Assembly (NCBI GenBank): GCA_035235625.1
Contig: CP141143.1
Span: 33,527,178 to 33,591,177, forward strand
Source of the DNA: Saururus chinensis
Lineage: Eukaryota > Streptophyta > Magnoliopsida > Piperales > Saururaceae
Reading direction: 5' to 3'
DNA: 64,000 nt
A program made the position numbers and the translations under genes. Under the pieces are notes generated by a model. It searched no databases and was not told the origin of the DNA. It was given only the letters and a program-made list of their open reading frames with translations. Below are positions 35,401 through 47,369 of the stretch, piece after piece (the first letter of the stretch is position 1; every line of letters begins with the position of its first letter).

Positions 35401-37940
35401 GATCATAAGAGTCTGAAGTACCTATTTACTCAAAGAGATCTAAAAATGTGGCAAAGGAGATGGTTGGCATTTATGAAGGACTACGATTTCACGATATGTA
35501 TCAGCCCAGTAAAGCGAATGTGGTGGTGGATGCCTTAAGCTGAAAATCAGCCACTTCGATTACTTGGATGTGAGTTCGAGAATGGCTTTTGTATGAGGAC
35601 ACCATTGAGCTTAAGTTGGAGTTAACTATGGAAGACACTTGTAGTTGGTTTAGCAACCTTTCCATAAGCTCTAGCGTGGTTGATGATGTAGTTGAAGCTC
35701 AGAAAAAGGATGAGGAGACTCAAGCCTTTAAGGCTGGGATGAAGGAGAAGGTAGTGTTGGACTTCGAGGAGAAGCCAGACGGAAGTTTGACGTACATGGG
35801 AAGGTGGTGTGTGCCGAACTCCCAGAGTTAAAGGAGCATATCCTATCGGAGGTGCACCATTCTAAGTTCTCCATCCACCTTGGAGGAACAAAACTGTACC
35901 ACGACGTGAAGAGAACATTTTGGTAGAAAGGGATGAAGAGGGACATTGCGTCCTATGTGTCTAAATGCTTTTTTTTCTAGCAAGTCAAGGCTGAACACAT
36001 ACATCCAAGCATTTTACTACAACCACTTCCTATCTCAGAGTGGAAATGGGAGAATGTAGCTATGAATTTCATCTCCGGACTGCCTAGATTGCCAAGTAGT
36101 AACAACTCGGTGTGGGTTATCGTTGACCGACTCATGAAGTCCGCTCATTTCCTTTCGATTAGAATGACTACTCCTTTGGATGCTTTAGCTTCCCTATATA
36201 TGAAGGAGATTGTACGGTTACACGGAATCCTGGTCTCCATTGTTTCTGACCATGACCCTCGTTTCACATTCAGATTTTAGCAAAGGCTTCAAAGTGCCTT
36301 GGGGCACATCTCTACACTTCAACTGAGCTTATCATCCTCAGACAGATGGTCAATCAGAGAGGACTATCCAGATGCTTGAGGACATGCTTTGAGCATGTAT
36401 CCTTGAGTAGAAGGGAAGTTTGGAGCAGCATTTGCCACTGGTTGAGTTTGCTTATAATAATAGCTACCAAGCGAGCATTAAGATGGAACCAATCGAAGCA
36501 CTCTATGGGCATCCATGTCGATCCCCCTTGTGTTGGAGTGAGGTTGGAGAGCATCTTCTCACTAACCCTGATCTTATCCAGCAGTCGATGGAGAAGATAG
36601 GCCTCATTCAGGAGAGACTATAGATAGCTCAGAGCCTTCAGAAAAGCTACGTCGATAGGAGACGGTTGGAGTTGGAGTTCAGCGTTGGCGACCATGTGTT
36701 CCTTAAGATTTTTCTGACATGCGGTGTGGTCTGATTCGGACAACGGGGCAAGCAGTCACCCTAATTGATTGGGCCATTTGAAATCTTAGAACGGATAGGC
36801 GCCACAACATATCGAGTAGCTCTTCCACCTTGATTGGCTAATATCCATAATTTATTCCACGTCTCACTTCTCCAAAAGTATGAGCCAGATTCTACTCATG
36901 TTGGATTTTGAGCCATTAGAACTCCAAGAGAATCTTTCCTATGAGAAGTACCTATCTAGATCCTAGACTAGAAGGAGAAGGTACTTCAACAAAAGGCTAT
37001 ACCACTAGTGAAGGTATTGTGGAGGAATCACGGGGTCGAGGAAGCCACATGGGAAAGAGTGGACGGGATCAGAAAGAAGTACCCTCATCTTATCATCGCT
37101 GACCTCTTTCGAATTTTGGGGGACCAAAATTCCTAAGAGGGGGAGGATGTAAGAACTCTTATCTTGCCATGGGATACAACTCTAGAATATTAATTTGGTG
37201 GGAGTGGGAGCAGGAGGAAAAATAGAGAAAAGCAAGTGTGCCAAGGTTGCTGGGTCTACAACAGGGACTATTGACCCACCTGCTTGTTTCTAAAGGAGAC
37301 CCTTATTATTCATGTATTTGTTGATATTATGTGGTGTCTTGTGATGTGGATCATGTTGCTGACATGTACTTGGACAAGTTAGATGCAACAAATCCATTGA
37401 AAGCCCAACTAAAGGCCCATCATCCATATTTAAGAAGAAGCCCAAAAATCTAGGGGAAGACCAAAGCCTAGGATTAGTTGAGCCAAACTGCAAAGATTCT
37501 TTTTCATGGCCTGCAATCTTTGGAGTCCCAAGGCCTCATTAATTGGGGCAAGCTATTGCATCCAAGGCACTTTTTCATATGTAGTCCACTTGGGGACTTG
37601 TTTTAAGACATTTAATGATTTTAGGGGCTAGTTTTCACTTTATTTAATGCTACCTCAAATGTTTGTACCAATTTAAGCCTATATGAGGCTTTCTAATTAA
37701 TGAAAATGGAAGTTTTTGGTTTGTTCATCTTGAAATTGTGTGTCTCTGGAGTATTAGCAACTCTCAAAACCTATATTCCCTGGCTATCTCTCCTTGGAGA
37801 CTTAGTTTCAGAAACCCTCAAGCCTAAATGCCTCAAGCTTAAGGAAGTCATTGTAATCCTTGTGATCTTTCCTCTTAGCAAGTTCCGTTCAGAGTTCATT
37901 TTTTCTTTGTCACTCATCTTCTTTCTCTGGGCTGCAAAAC
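32470..37940 (+). mobile_element. Ty3/gypsy chromovirus fossil (J), plus strand
   Basis: A primer-binding site resembling the initiator-methionine site lies at 32477-32488. Then follow gag (~32690-33600, ending with a zinc-knuckle-like segment), protease (~33700-34000), reverse transcriptase (~34170-35000), RNase H (~35170-35530), integrase (~35830-36640), a chromodomain-like tail (~36980-37110, with 'EEATWERVDGIRKKYPHL') and a polypurine tract (37131-37147). The 3' LTR starts TGTAAGAACTC at 37148. The order PR-RT-RH-IN plus chromodomain marks a chromovirus, probably the Tekay/Del group. The coding region is broken in many places (more than ten). A matching 5' LTR was not recognised, and the 3' LTR's end is uncertain. 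Confidence 0.87.
37148..37940 (+). repeat. 3' LTR of gypsy fossil J, right end uncertain
   Basis: It starts TGTAAGAACTC directly after a polypurine tract (AAGAGGGGGAGGA). A TTAATGAAAATGG stretch near 37697 looks like the usual polyadenylation neighbourhood. The part 37270-37340 is also found reversed at 44100-44165, which complicates the boundary. Confidence 0.5.
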
Positions 37941-38500
37941 ATCAAGTAAATCTCATAGCAATTAGTAATAATTTTCTAGTTCCAGGTTAGTTTGAAGTGT
38001 TGGTTGAATACTTGTCAGTATTCATTTATGAAAGGGGATACTAAGAGGTAAGCTAAAGGACTTCAAAGTCTTACGGAAAATGACTTGCTTCATTCCTTTT
38101 TTCTTTACGTATTTGCTTTGGGAATGGATATTTCTTTTTATTTTTTAATGATAACCTATTTTTTAGGATCAATGAAAATGTTGACAAATCAGAAAAAAGT
38201 GTCTTTCTTGATTACTTCTAGAAAATTGTTTGGCATTTTCAATTTATTTGAGGATTGCATAATAAAGGTTGTGAAAAGCCTATGCTTGGTTATTGAAAAT
38301 TTTCAAATAAAGAAATGTATGGTTTGTTCTTCACTTTTTTTTTTGCCTATATGTATGTATGTGTTGTTAACAGGCTTTATGACCATACCATTGAACATGG
38401 CACATATGAGTTTAGCATGGTACATAGAGGTGTCAATGGGCTCATTTGAAAACTTGCCAAATTTTAGGAACTGGAATCCACTGGTGAAGTTTCAGTACTA
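37270..38500 (+). other. Exon/intron-like segment R, plus copy (unrecognised; possible gene fragment)
   Basis: Two parts, 37270-37340 and 37936-38500, match 44165-43560 read in reverse. The second begins with an intron-like 3' end (TTTTCTAGTTCCAG), then an open ~63-bp piece starting VSLKCWLNTCQYSFMKGD and ending AG|GTAAGCT, a plausible 5' splice site. About 290 bp later a pyrimidine-rich tract and TTAACAG precede a piece reading HGTYEFSMVHRGVN. Splice-like borders and amino acids are both kept in the reversed copy. I do not recognise the protein. It could be a host gene fragment moved by an element, or part of an unknown LTR family. Confidence 0.4.
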
Positions 38501-38754
38501 GCGGATAGTGCACATGCTATTGTAAGTTTCATCAAGCTCACTAGTGAATGTACCATCAATTCTGCTAACGAAACTTCATATTTGGATCATTGAACTGATA
38601 TCTAGGAGTCCCCAATTCACTTTCAATGTAAAACAAGAATTGAATTCCAAAAATTTCTTGTCTCATGTCACAAAAATTCCTCCAAAATCTCTATTAATGT
38701 GTTAACAACACATGCATAGAAAAGTTTAAAAACTTTGCAAAGATATTGCATCAC

Positions 38755-39445
38755 AATTTTTTTTAATGATAAATATTGGACCAATGGCCCTTTGCCTTAA
38801 AGCTCATAAGAATTCAATACATAAAACCAATAGGAGAACTAAAGAAGAGATAAACAACAAAAAGTTATAGTTTCCATGGAGATAGCAAATAAGGGAATTC
38901 CCGCAACAATTTGAGCCTAGAAGGAAAATTAGATAGATATGTTTGTACATCAAAGTCAATATTTCTAAAGAACTGAACTTGTCAAGAGTTGTTTTTTTTG
39001 AAAACACGTATGCTATGTTCCTGCCAGATGAGGTAGATTATTTCATTAATACCAAATTTGCTCATGAACAAATGTCATCAACAAAGTTACCCCATATGCA
39101 ACAAGGGAGATCCAGTCTAAGGACAGTAAGAACTGCAACAAGAAGCCATTTAGAGTATCCACGATTAAAGAATATATGGCTAGTAGATTCTTCATCCTTG
39201 CAGTATGCATCTATTAACCATAGGGATACCACGTCTATGAAGTCTATCAAAAGTGAGGAGCCACCCATGATACACAAGCCAACAAATAAAGGAATTAAGA
39301 GGGATATGACCTTTAAATCATAGTAGACGATGTTAAGCACTAGAATAATTCACCTCCCTAAGGACTTTATAAGCAGATTTGGAGGTGAATTGACCTACTT
39401 TGACGATCTCCAAATGATTTTATCATCTTCTGAATTGAGTTAAGG
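38755..39445 (-). mobile_element. LINE (L1-type) 3' end remnant
   Basis: Read leftward, the sequence carries the zinc-binding tail of plant L1 reverse transcriptases (zf-RVT). 'DDKIIW' comes first, then a 'SAYK' piece and 'DEESTSHIFF' with the CX2-CX~10-H-like spacing, followed by 'VLTVLRLDLP'. A weaker C-terminal piece, 'FRNIDFDVQTYL', follows, and an A-rich end lies near 38760 (TTTTTTTT on the plus strand). Only this 3' portion is present, as is usual for LINE copies that stop early during reverse transcription. It has several frame changes and stops, so it is not functional. No target duplication could be set. Confidence 0.65.
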
Positions 39446-39787
39446 ACACAACAGTTGAATAATTTGATGATGTTTCTCACCCGTAAGGTAAGTGTTGCAT
39501 GGAAGAATCTTGGAACTTTGAGCTGCACATTCTATAATATGAGAGTTTAATATTTGTTTCCAACTATGTAGATTACCGGATTGCTCCTATCCCTAGTGTT
39601 TAACAAAAGAAAGAATTAAGAGTTCCAATCTCTATGCCTAGGAATTTACTTTTATAGGAGAAACCAAAATCTAATCACTAATTGTCATTCATGATTAATC
39701 TTTCTATAAAACTTGAACAAATGAGGTAAGATGACATAAGCATTTTCTACATGAAAAATTCCAACTAGGGAGAAAACCCACGGTTAG

Positions 39788-40810
39788 TTTCATGGTGCAA
39801 AGCTAAGGCTAGTGTTTGCACACGTGATGACCTTGCAGCCCAACACAACTAGTAGCCTATCCCCTTGTTTTACCTAGGTCTTGGTCCGTCCAATAACAAG
39901 GAGTCGACCTAGCTCGCAAACCAAATGCGCGCCCTCTCAGCTATCTTGTAAACCAGTCCGCCCCTTAGCTAAGATCTGTCCTAAGCCTTGCTAAGTTGTC
40001 AATTATGGTCCGCCCCTTGGCAGAGTCACACCACAGCAGCTCCTCTAAGTTGCTAATGAAGTGATTGCTTCCCAACAGTCTTCTAAAACTATTCCCATAG
40101 CTCTCAATCTACCCTTCCTAAAATCATAGTTCTCTAAATACTTGAATCTCCTTCTCAAGTAGCCATGGTGCCCCTTATATAGGAAAGGGTTGGGAAGCCG
40201 AGTCCTACTAGTACTATCCCTCCCTTTTAGTTACAAATTTGGAATCCCACTTCCCTTCCCGATTACAAATAAGAAACCAGTTCATAGAACTCTTCAAAAC
40301 CATCTTTAAGGAGTCCTAACCGAACTATAAATCCAGCTGAGCGCTCCTTTATGTGTCTGGCCTTATCTTGCGTTCCTCAATACTCCCACTCAGGATAGAA
40401 GTCCTTAGCCTGCATATCATTTGCCTATGAAGAGTCCTAGCTGCATCCACTTCTCATGAAGAGTCCTTTTCCCACTAGGATTCGGCCGCCTTGAGCAATC
40501 AGACTAGCACACAACTCCTTGTCCGGGCTTCCTACTTGCCTTAGGCCTCCAAGGTGACTCCTAGTCGCACTGGAAAGCATAAGAACGAATTAGCAACCAT
40601 ATCAAGCGTCTCTCCTACTCAAGTAGGAGTTATCTGTGAGAGTCCTAGCCTTCTTAAGAACCGTCCTAGGTAATGGCACCCAGCTCACCATCGAGTCCTA
40701 CTCTGAGTAGGACTTGTATATGAGTCCACCAATGCTTCCCTTGTCTGTCCGCTCACCAAGTATATGTGCTCGTCTGCACCTTAGCCTATTCAATGGCTAG
40801 GGGTCTTATA
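39788..40810 (-). repeat. LTR of element H, left copy (3' LTR)
   Basis: About 1.02 kb. A minus-strand TATATAAGGGG lies at 40171-40181. Landmarks shared with the right LTR are GTAGCCTATCCCCTTGTTT, CCTAAGCCTTGCTAAGTTGT and CTTCTCAAGTAGCCATG. Confidence 0.75.
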
Positions 40811-42601
40811 GGCCTCCCCCACTTAACTCCTTTGACACCCTTGTCAAAGCCCCAACTTCCCAGGTGCACCGATTGAAGCTCTTAAGCCTTCCGCCATGCA
40901 GAATCCATCAAGTAAGTAGCCAACACTTCCCATCACACCATGGCCAAGTATGAATCTTTATTGGCCAGAGTCTTCTTCAACCTTAAGTTTTTTGCTGGCA
41001 GTACCCGCTGCCTCCATCTTTGCTGCACCCTGTGCCAATAAGGTACCAAGTAATGTTCTGCCTAGCCAAACTTCGCCTCCAGCCAGATTTGGATGACTTG
41101 AGCCGCCCCCGTATCCTGCGAACTACTCCATTAGTTCGTTGCCTTCGCAGCTTCGATGAACCAAGTTTTGAGAAGTCTGCTTCCCTCCTCCACTCGAGTC
41201 TTCAATGACCCAATGTTGCCCCCTTGGACAAGGACTTCACAAACTGAATGCTCCTAATTTACTACAAAGGACACATATGTGCTAGCTCCTCATGATCGGA
41301 TTCATCCTTATCCTCCTCACCGACAAGTGCATTCAGCTTTTCCTATTTCGGACAGTCTTTGAACGGCGTGGCCCATTGCATATGAAATAGTCACCACCTT
41401 TATTCGGTTGGCTGATTGCAAGTTTCCCTTGCCCTTGGCACTATTGCCACTCTTGTTGCCCTTCTTGCTGGATGACTTCTCTTTCCGATCCTTCTTCCCT
41501 TGCCTAGCGGAAGTTTGCTTGAAATCCACTAAACTGTTTGCCACTGCAATTGCTGTGGGAAGATCCTCCACTTCCTTCCGTCTCAGCTTGTTTTGAGCCA
41601 ACATTTGCAAGGCTAACATGAAGTAGAAGAGCTTTCATCCTCTATCATGTTCATTACTCCCAGAATGAGTGACTAAAACTCCTTAACGTAGTCCTGAACT
41701 GCCCCTGTACGTTTGAAGTTTTGTAAAGCCTCCCTGGCTATCGAAGACATATTTTTGGGAAGGAACTAGGCCTACAACTCCTTCTTGAACGTGTACCACA
41801 TCCCTTTCCTTATCTGACCTGCAGTTGTATTATCCTCCAACCGTGTCCGCCACCACAGCTTTGCATCTCCCTCATGATACATCGTTGCCACTATGATCTT
41901 CTCCTCCTCTAGGGTATGGACCAGTGAAAAATAACTCTTTATGTCTCAAAGGAAGTTACCAATCTCCTTGGTGCCTCATGTCCCCGAATATGCCTTCTGT
42001 TCAGGCTCCTTAGCTTTCTTCACCACCTGTTGAGATGAGGACTCACCCCCATCTCGTGATAGAGTGTTGATGACTGCCATCTTCAGCCCCACCACTTCAT
42101 CCACCAACTCTTTGATCTTTTCCACTCCAACATCCTCAACTTTGTGCACATGCTGCCTGAGGAAATCCGTTGTTGCAGCCACATTAGCCACTACTATGAT
42201 GAGACAAGCTACCCCTTTAGCCATACTGCCCTTCTGAGACTCATCAAGGTGAGGTGCGACTTCATGCAGGGACACTCACTGGTTGAAAATGACCAAACAC
42301 TCTTGAATACTATGCAAGGAGGTTTGCACTTCAGCCAACATCCCATTCACTATAGCCATTGTGTCCACCTTTGCCTTGAGATCACTAATACGAGTCAACA
42401 TCGATCCACCATTAGCAACTCTTTATTTTTAGCAACTTGCCAAGTCTAGGACCTCAGCAAAAATCTTTGACCTGCCTAGCGCCAAGACTGTTAAGAGCTT
42501 TCACCTCCTTCTGGGTGATCTCAACGCTTCAGCACCTTCAGCCCTCGCCAAGTCTATATATAGTTTTCACCTCCTTATGGTATCCTAACAATGGAACCAA
42601 A

Positions 42602-43118
42602 TGTCATGGGTGAGAAGCTGAGCCTAGCTTTCGCACATGTGATGGCTTGGCTTAGCGCAACGAGTAGCCTATCCCCTTGTTTCACACGGGACTTAACCCT
42701 TCCAACACAAACACCACACAGAAAAACAATATGAAAAAGGAGGACCACCTCCAAAACCTTTATTTAGCACAATAGTTTACACTAATAAGGCACCGACCAT
42801 GCTCCAAAACTCAACGCCCTCTCAGATAACTCGCAAACCAGCCCGCCCCTTTGCTGAGATATGTCCTAAGCCTTACTGAGTTGTCATGTATGGTCCGCCC
42901 CTTGGCTGAGTTACACCACAACAGCTCCTCCAAGTCGCCAACGAAGTATTTGCTGCTCAATAGTCCTCTAGAACCATTCCTAGAGCTCTTAATCTGCCCT
43001 TGCAAATATCTGAGTTCTCTAAATGCTTGAATCCCCTTCTCAAGTAGCCATGACACCCTTAATATAGGAAATGGTTGGGAAACCAAGTCCTACTAGTACT
43101 AGCCCACCCCTTTAGTCT
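42602..43118 (-). repeat. LTR of element H, right copy (5' LTR)
   Basis: It begins TGTCATGGGTGAGAAGC on the plus strand next to the interior and parallels the left LTR up to CTACTAGTACTAGCCCACCCC. It is the shorter of the two. Confidence 0.72.
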
Positions 43119-43559
43119 AAACATTTTCCATAATAATGTTACTAAATTGTATACTATTTGCATTTCCAGAATCCTGCTGCAAGGCAAAGGCAAATAGTCA
43201 TGGATTAAGCTATGTTGCATGTGAAAAAATATGATCAAATATCTATGATCAGAATTATCTATGTACATGCATATGCATCTCCATAAATACACTTATTCCT
43301 TCAAATGTTCAATTACCGGGGATAACATAACCTTGACCTAGACCTTACGTGCTAGGTTTTAATCCTGACTCCATTTGTTGTTCCAATGATCTTAGCTCCA
43401 TCTACTATTACACCTTAGACATGGGCTTCTGACTTTCCCTTCCCCAAGACCCCAATGCTAGGTCCATCAAGGCAAACAAGAAAAAAATAAAAATTGCGGA
43501 AGAGAGAGAGAGAGAGTGCTAAATGTATGAAACTCATATGTGTGCTGCCCACTTGTGAA

Positions 43560-44165
43560 ACTTACCGAGTGGATTCCAGTTCCTAAATTTTAGCCCCCAT
43601 TTCAATGTCGTCAAATGAGACAGTTGACACCTCTGTGTACCATTCTAAACCCATATGTGCCATGGTCACCTGTTTGGTATATATATAGAAAAACTACAAA
43701 AAAATGAAGTGAAGAAGAAGCCATACATTTCTTTATTTGAAATTTTATAATAATCGAGCCTAGGCTTTTCACAACCTTTATTATACAATCCTTAAATAAA
43801 TTAAAAATGGCAAACAATTTTCTAGTATTAATAAAGAATGCAACCTTTTCTAGTTGGCCTTCATTTTCCCTAAAGTACATATTATTAAAGGAATTATCAC
43901 TTCCCAAAGTAAAAGAAAACCGCTAATACATAAAGGAGCAATGAAGCAAGTCATTTTTCATGAGATCACATGAAAGTCCTTCAGCTTACCTCGTAATATC
44001 TCCTTTTAGAATTGAAAAATGACAAGTATCCAACCAACACTTCAAACTAACCTGTGATTAAAAATTACTACTAAATGCAATGAGATTTACATGACCCTAC
44101 ACAATATCATCAAATACATGAATGATATGGGTCTCCTTTAGAAACAAGCATGTGGGACAATAGTA
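43560..44165 (-). other. Exon/intron-like segment R, minus copy
   Basis: Reverse-orientation partner of 37270-38500. Read leftward it gives a piece like 'PTCLFLKET', an intron-like AATCACAG, the open piece VSLKCWLDTCHFSILKGD, the splice-like AG|GTAAGCT, then after ~290 bp a pyrimidine-rich tract with CCAAACAG before HGTYGFRMVHRGVN. It lacks the ~595 bp present between the first two pieces of the plus copy. Not recognised; see the plus copy. Confidence 0.4.
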
Positions 44166-44224
44166 CACATAACTGGCTACATAACATGATGTCTCCCAAG
44201 AAACATGAAGAATTATGATGGAAA

Positions 44225-44699
44225 ATTTGAAGTTCCTATTTAAGGGCTACATGAGAGAGAGAACTAACCCTTATCCCAAACATGCACTTCTTATGCCCAT
44301 GCCCAAGAAGGATGTTTCATTGTATATATGTATAGATAATTGTGCTATAAAAAAAATTACTATTCCCTATTGCTTTCCTATTCTCTGATTAGATGATATA
44401 CTTGATTAGGTTAGTGGTGTCCAGATCTTTTCCAAGATTTTGATCTTGAGAGCGAGTGTCATTAAATTCGTATTAAATCAAGGGATGAATGAAAGATAAC
44501 CTTTAAGATTGCAAAAGATTTTATGATTGACTTGTGATGCCTTTTGGGCTTTCTAATACCCCTAACACTTTCATGAGGGTCATCAATAAGACATTATGAC
44601 CTTTCATTGAGATGTCTCCTCAAGTACTTGAGACTTTGACATGTTAGAAGCTATATGCCAACTTTAAGAAATATATTTTCCTTACTCAAAAGGCTATAT
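44225..44699 (+). mobile_element. Ty3/gypsy reverse-transcriptase fossil, left part
   Basis: The plus strand carries gypsy reverse-transcriptase wording in the expected order: a 'PMPKKD' piece, a region before 'LDD', then pieces corresponding to the F/YH-Q-I and FGL-NAP regions. The region is broken in several places. It stops at the CACTA1 insertion, and the next part of the same domain is found at 63681-64000 on the far side. It is the oldest layer of the nest. Confidence 0.7.
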
Positions 44700-45899
44700 C
44701 ACTACAATAAAAAGTATTATTAGCAACGCAATACAAAGCGTAATTAAAAATTACTATTTACAATATATATAAAAGCATCACAAAAAATTAACTATTAGCA
44801 ACGCTTTTTATAAAGTGTTGCCAATAGTAGTACTATTAACGACTCTTTTGATAAAGCGTCTCAAATACTAGTACTATTAGCTAAGCTTTCTAAAACGTGT
44901 CACCATTAATTATAAACTTTAAATAAAAATAAAAAAGTTACAACAATTTGCGATACTTTTATAAAAGCATCACAAATAGTATTAATAATAAAAACACTAG
45001 TATAAAAGCTTTGCTAATAGTTATACTATTTGTAATGCCCCGACCCTAGCTGGGGTCCACAGAATCTCTAATAAAAATTTTCTTCCTTAAACAAGGAAAC
45101 ATCATCTGTGTGTTAGAGGTATAACATTCGTATAGACACTACAAAGCTTCCCCATTCATAGACTAATATTATAATGTTCATATACACGCAATGAAACTTC
45201 AAAGCTTGTCACGTGTAGGTCAGAATAAAACTTCTAATCATAATTAATTTGGATCAGGCCAATGCTGTTTTGTCGTTGGTTGCCTACATACGTATTTGAT
45301 AAAATTTACAATATTAATCCAACATGATCAGATCCGAACGCACTTCTACCTAAGGGCTATTACATACATAAGGCTTCACAAAATTATATACGCTAAAATA
45401 AGTATATCCTTATATTCAAATACATCATTCGCAATTAGATCAAAATCTCATAAATCATCGGAGTCAAACAGAAATCTTATAAATCATTGGAGTCGAATGG
45501 AAGCTAACAAATCAACAGAATTATACATCTCGTTCCATCACAGAGCAGAGCAGAACACAATAAAGTGTATTCGATTATATCAGATCTCATCCAATTATAT
45601 TAGATCATATCAGAACATATTAGAGCATATCATATCATATTATAACAAAGTATATCGTATCAAAGTATATCATGACACCTCAAATCATATTGGATAAAGC
45701 ATAATAAAGCAATTTAAATCAGAACATATTAGAATACATTAGATCATAGCAAATCATATATCTTAATTAGTATATTAATATCACTAATTAAGATGTGCAT
45801 GCATATAAGTCATTTGACATCCCAAGTTAACTATTAAGGATGCCTACATATGTTTATACTTTTATTAAAAAAAAAGATCAGAAATGCTTACTCATAGGA

Positions 45900-46180
45900 G
45901 ATACTGGAAGTGGTGACGTACAAAGTTGTTCGTTTCTTCAAAATGTCCTCCTTTCAAGTCCGGAGATGGAGGGCAGAATCTCCTCTAGCTCTGGAACATC
46001 TTTTTCACTACATTCGAAGGTGGCGAATAGAATCTCTCTTTAACTAAGAACACTTTACGCTTCTAGTGGCCATAGGTGGCAGACAAAACATCCCCTTGCT
46101 TGAAGACGCTTCTTACTTTCCATGCCTGGAGGCGACAGACAGAGCATCCCCTTATCCGGAGATGTGTTTCTCTTTCCATA
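45900..46180. repeat. Minisatellite in LTR F, left part
   Basis: About 60-bp units with the theme GGTGGCAGACAGAGCATCCCC...ACGCTTCTTACTTTCCA. The array resumes at 57488 after CACTA2. Confidence 0.7.
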
Positions 46181-46789
46181 CACTACAACAAATTGCAATA
46201 TTAGCAATGTTTGTATGCGCAAATAGTACTATAAGCGTCGCTAAATGCGTCGATAAAATTGTTGTCGCTACTGCATATTGGCGACGCTTTTCATTAAGTG
46301 TCTCTAATGATTTTTTTTGCGACACACAATTAAACGTCGCTAATATTAACTTATTAGTGACACATACATCTATCCGTTGCTAATACTTTATTATTAGTGA
46401 CGCGTAATTATGCATCGCTAAGAATTTCATAATATGTAAAAAAAAATTAAAAAGCTTATTATTGACGCATCATTATAAGAGTTGCAAATAATATATTTTT
46501 TTATGTGTCGATAATGTTCAAGAATAATTTTTTTAAAAAAAATATTAGCAACGCATAACGATATGAGTCGCTATTGAAAAGTTATTAGTGACACATACTT
46601 AGCGTCGCAACTAGAAAAAATATTTTTTAAAAATATATATTATTAGAGACGCATGATGATATGCTTCGCTAAAAATAAAAATAAAAATTAAAAAAAACTG
46701 TCGATGGTGGGCCTAGCAGGGAAGAAAGAGGTGGCCAGATTCTGGCGGGGCATTGAAATCTGGCCTTGCCCTCCACTCCTCCCTCCGCA

Positions 46790-47130
46790 TCCCCACCCCT
46801 CCCTCTCTATTACAGAGAGGGGAAGGAGGGGAGGTGAGGGTCCGGGGGGTGGGAAGGAGGAGTGGGGAGCAGGGGGCTGGGTGAGGGAGGAGCAGGGGTG
46901 GCCGCGGGGAGATCGGAGAGGGAGACCGGGGAGTGGGGGGTGGGCGTGGGGTGGTGGGAGAGAGGGACCTGGGGTGGAGTGGGAGAGGGGGACTAGCGGA
47001 ATGCAGGGTGGGAGAGGAGGTGCCGGCCGCAGGGGGTGGGAGAGGGGGAGGGGGGGCACCTCTCTCTGTGAACGGGAGGGGGTGGAAGTGGGGGACCGGC
47101 CGAGCCGGAGGAGAGAGGGGTAAGGGGGGG
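46790..47130 (+). repeat. G-run-rich block in CACTA2 core
   Basis: The plus strand carries a dense series of GGG and GGGG runs separated by short loops for ~340 bp, a composition prone to G-quadruplexes. Open frames across it in both directions (up to ~150 codons) are low-complexity Pro/Ser/Gly/Arg artefacts. Confidence 0.75.
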
Positions 47131-47369
47131 TTTATATTTTTGCTCAGGCGATAAAAATTTCCCACCTGTGTGATAAAAATTTCCCACCCACACTGGAGAA
47201 ATTTTCACTCGCGCGGGTTAAAAAAACAAGTAGCGAAGCATATGATATGTGTCACTACTACCATTGATTATTAGCGACATATTAAATTATACGTCACTAC
47301 TAATTAACCTAGTAGTGGTGCATATAGTATGCGTCACTAATAATTTTTATTTTTATTTTTTAATCTTCT

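Larger units (their letters stand above)
39788..43118 (-). mobile_element. Gag-only LTR retrotransposon (H), minus strand
   Basis: Direct repeats at 39788-40810 and 42602-43118 are its LTRs. A polypurine tract (TTAAGTGGGGGAGG on the minus strand, ~40811-40824) beside the left LTR fixes the leftward orientation. The interior carries only gag: 'VDEVVGLKMAVINTL' near 42100, and a lysine-rich 'KKGNKSGNSAKGKGN' region followed by a zinc-knuckle-like piece near 41400. No protease, reverse transcriptase or integrase is seen, so this is a non-autonomous TR-GAG-like element. The gag frame is broken in a few places and the two LTRs differ in length. The LTR core matches LTR C. An old copy. Confidence 0.75.

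Noticed and set aside
45296-45697. 133-codon plus-strand frame rich in Ile, Tyr and Ser
   Set aside because: Built from AT-rich ATCATATCA-like repeats inside LTR F, with no family resemblance.
46688-47165. Overlapping proline/serine-rich and glycine/arginine-rich frames up to ~150 codons
   Set aside because: Low-complexity translation of a G-run/C-run block in CACTA2, open on both strands at once, with no start context or domain.
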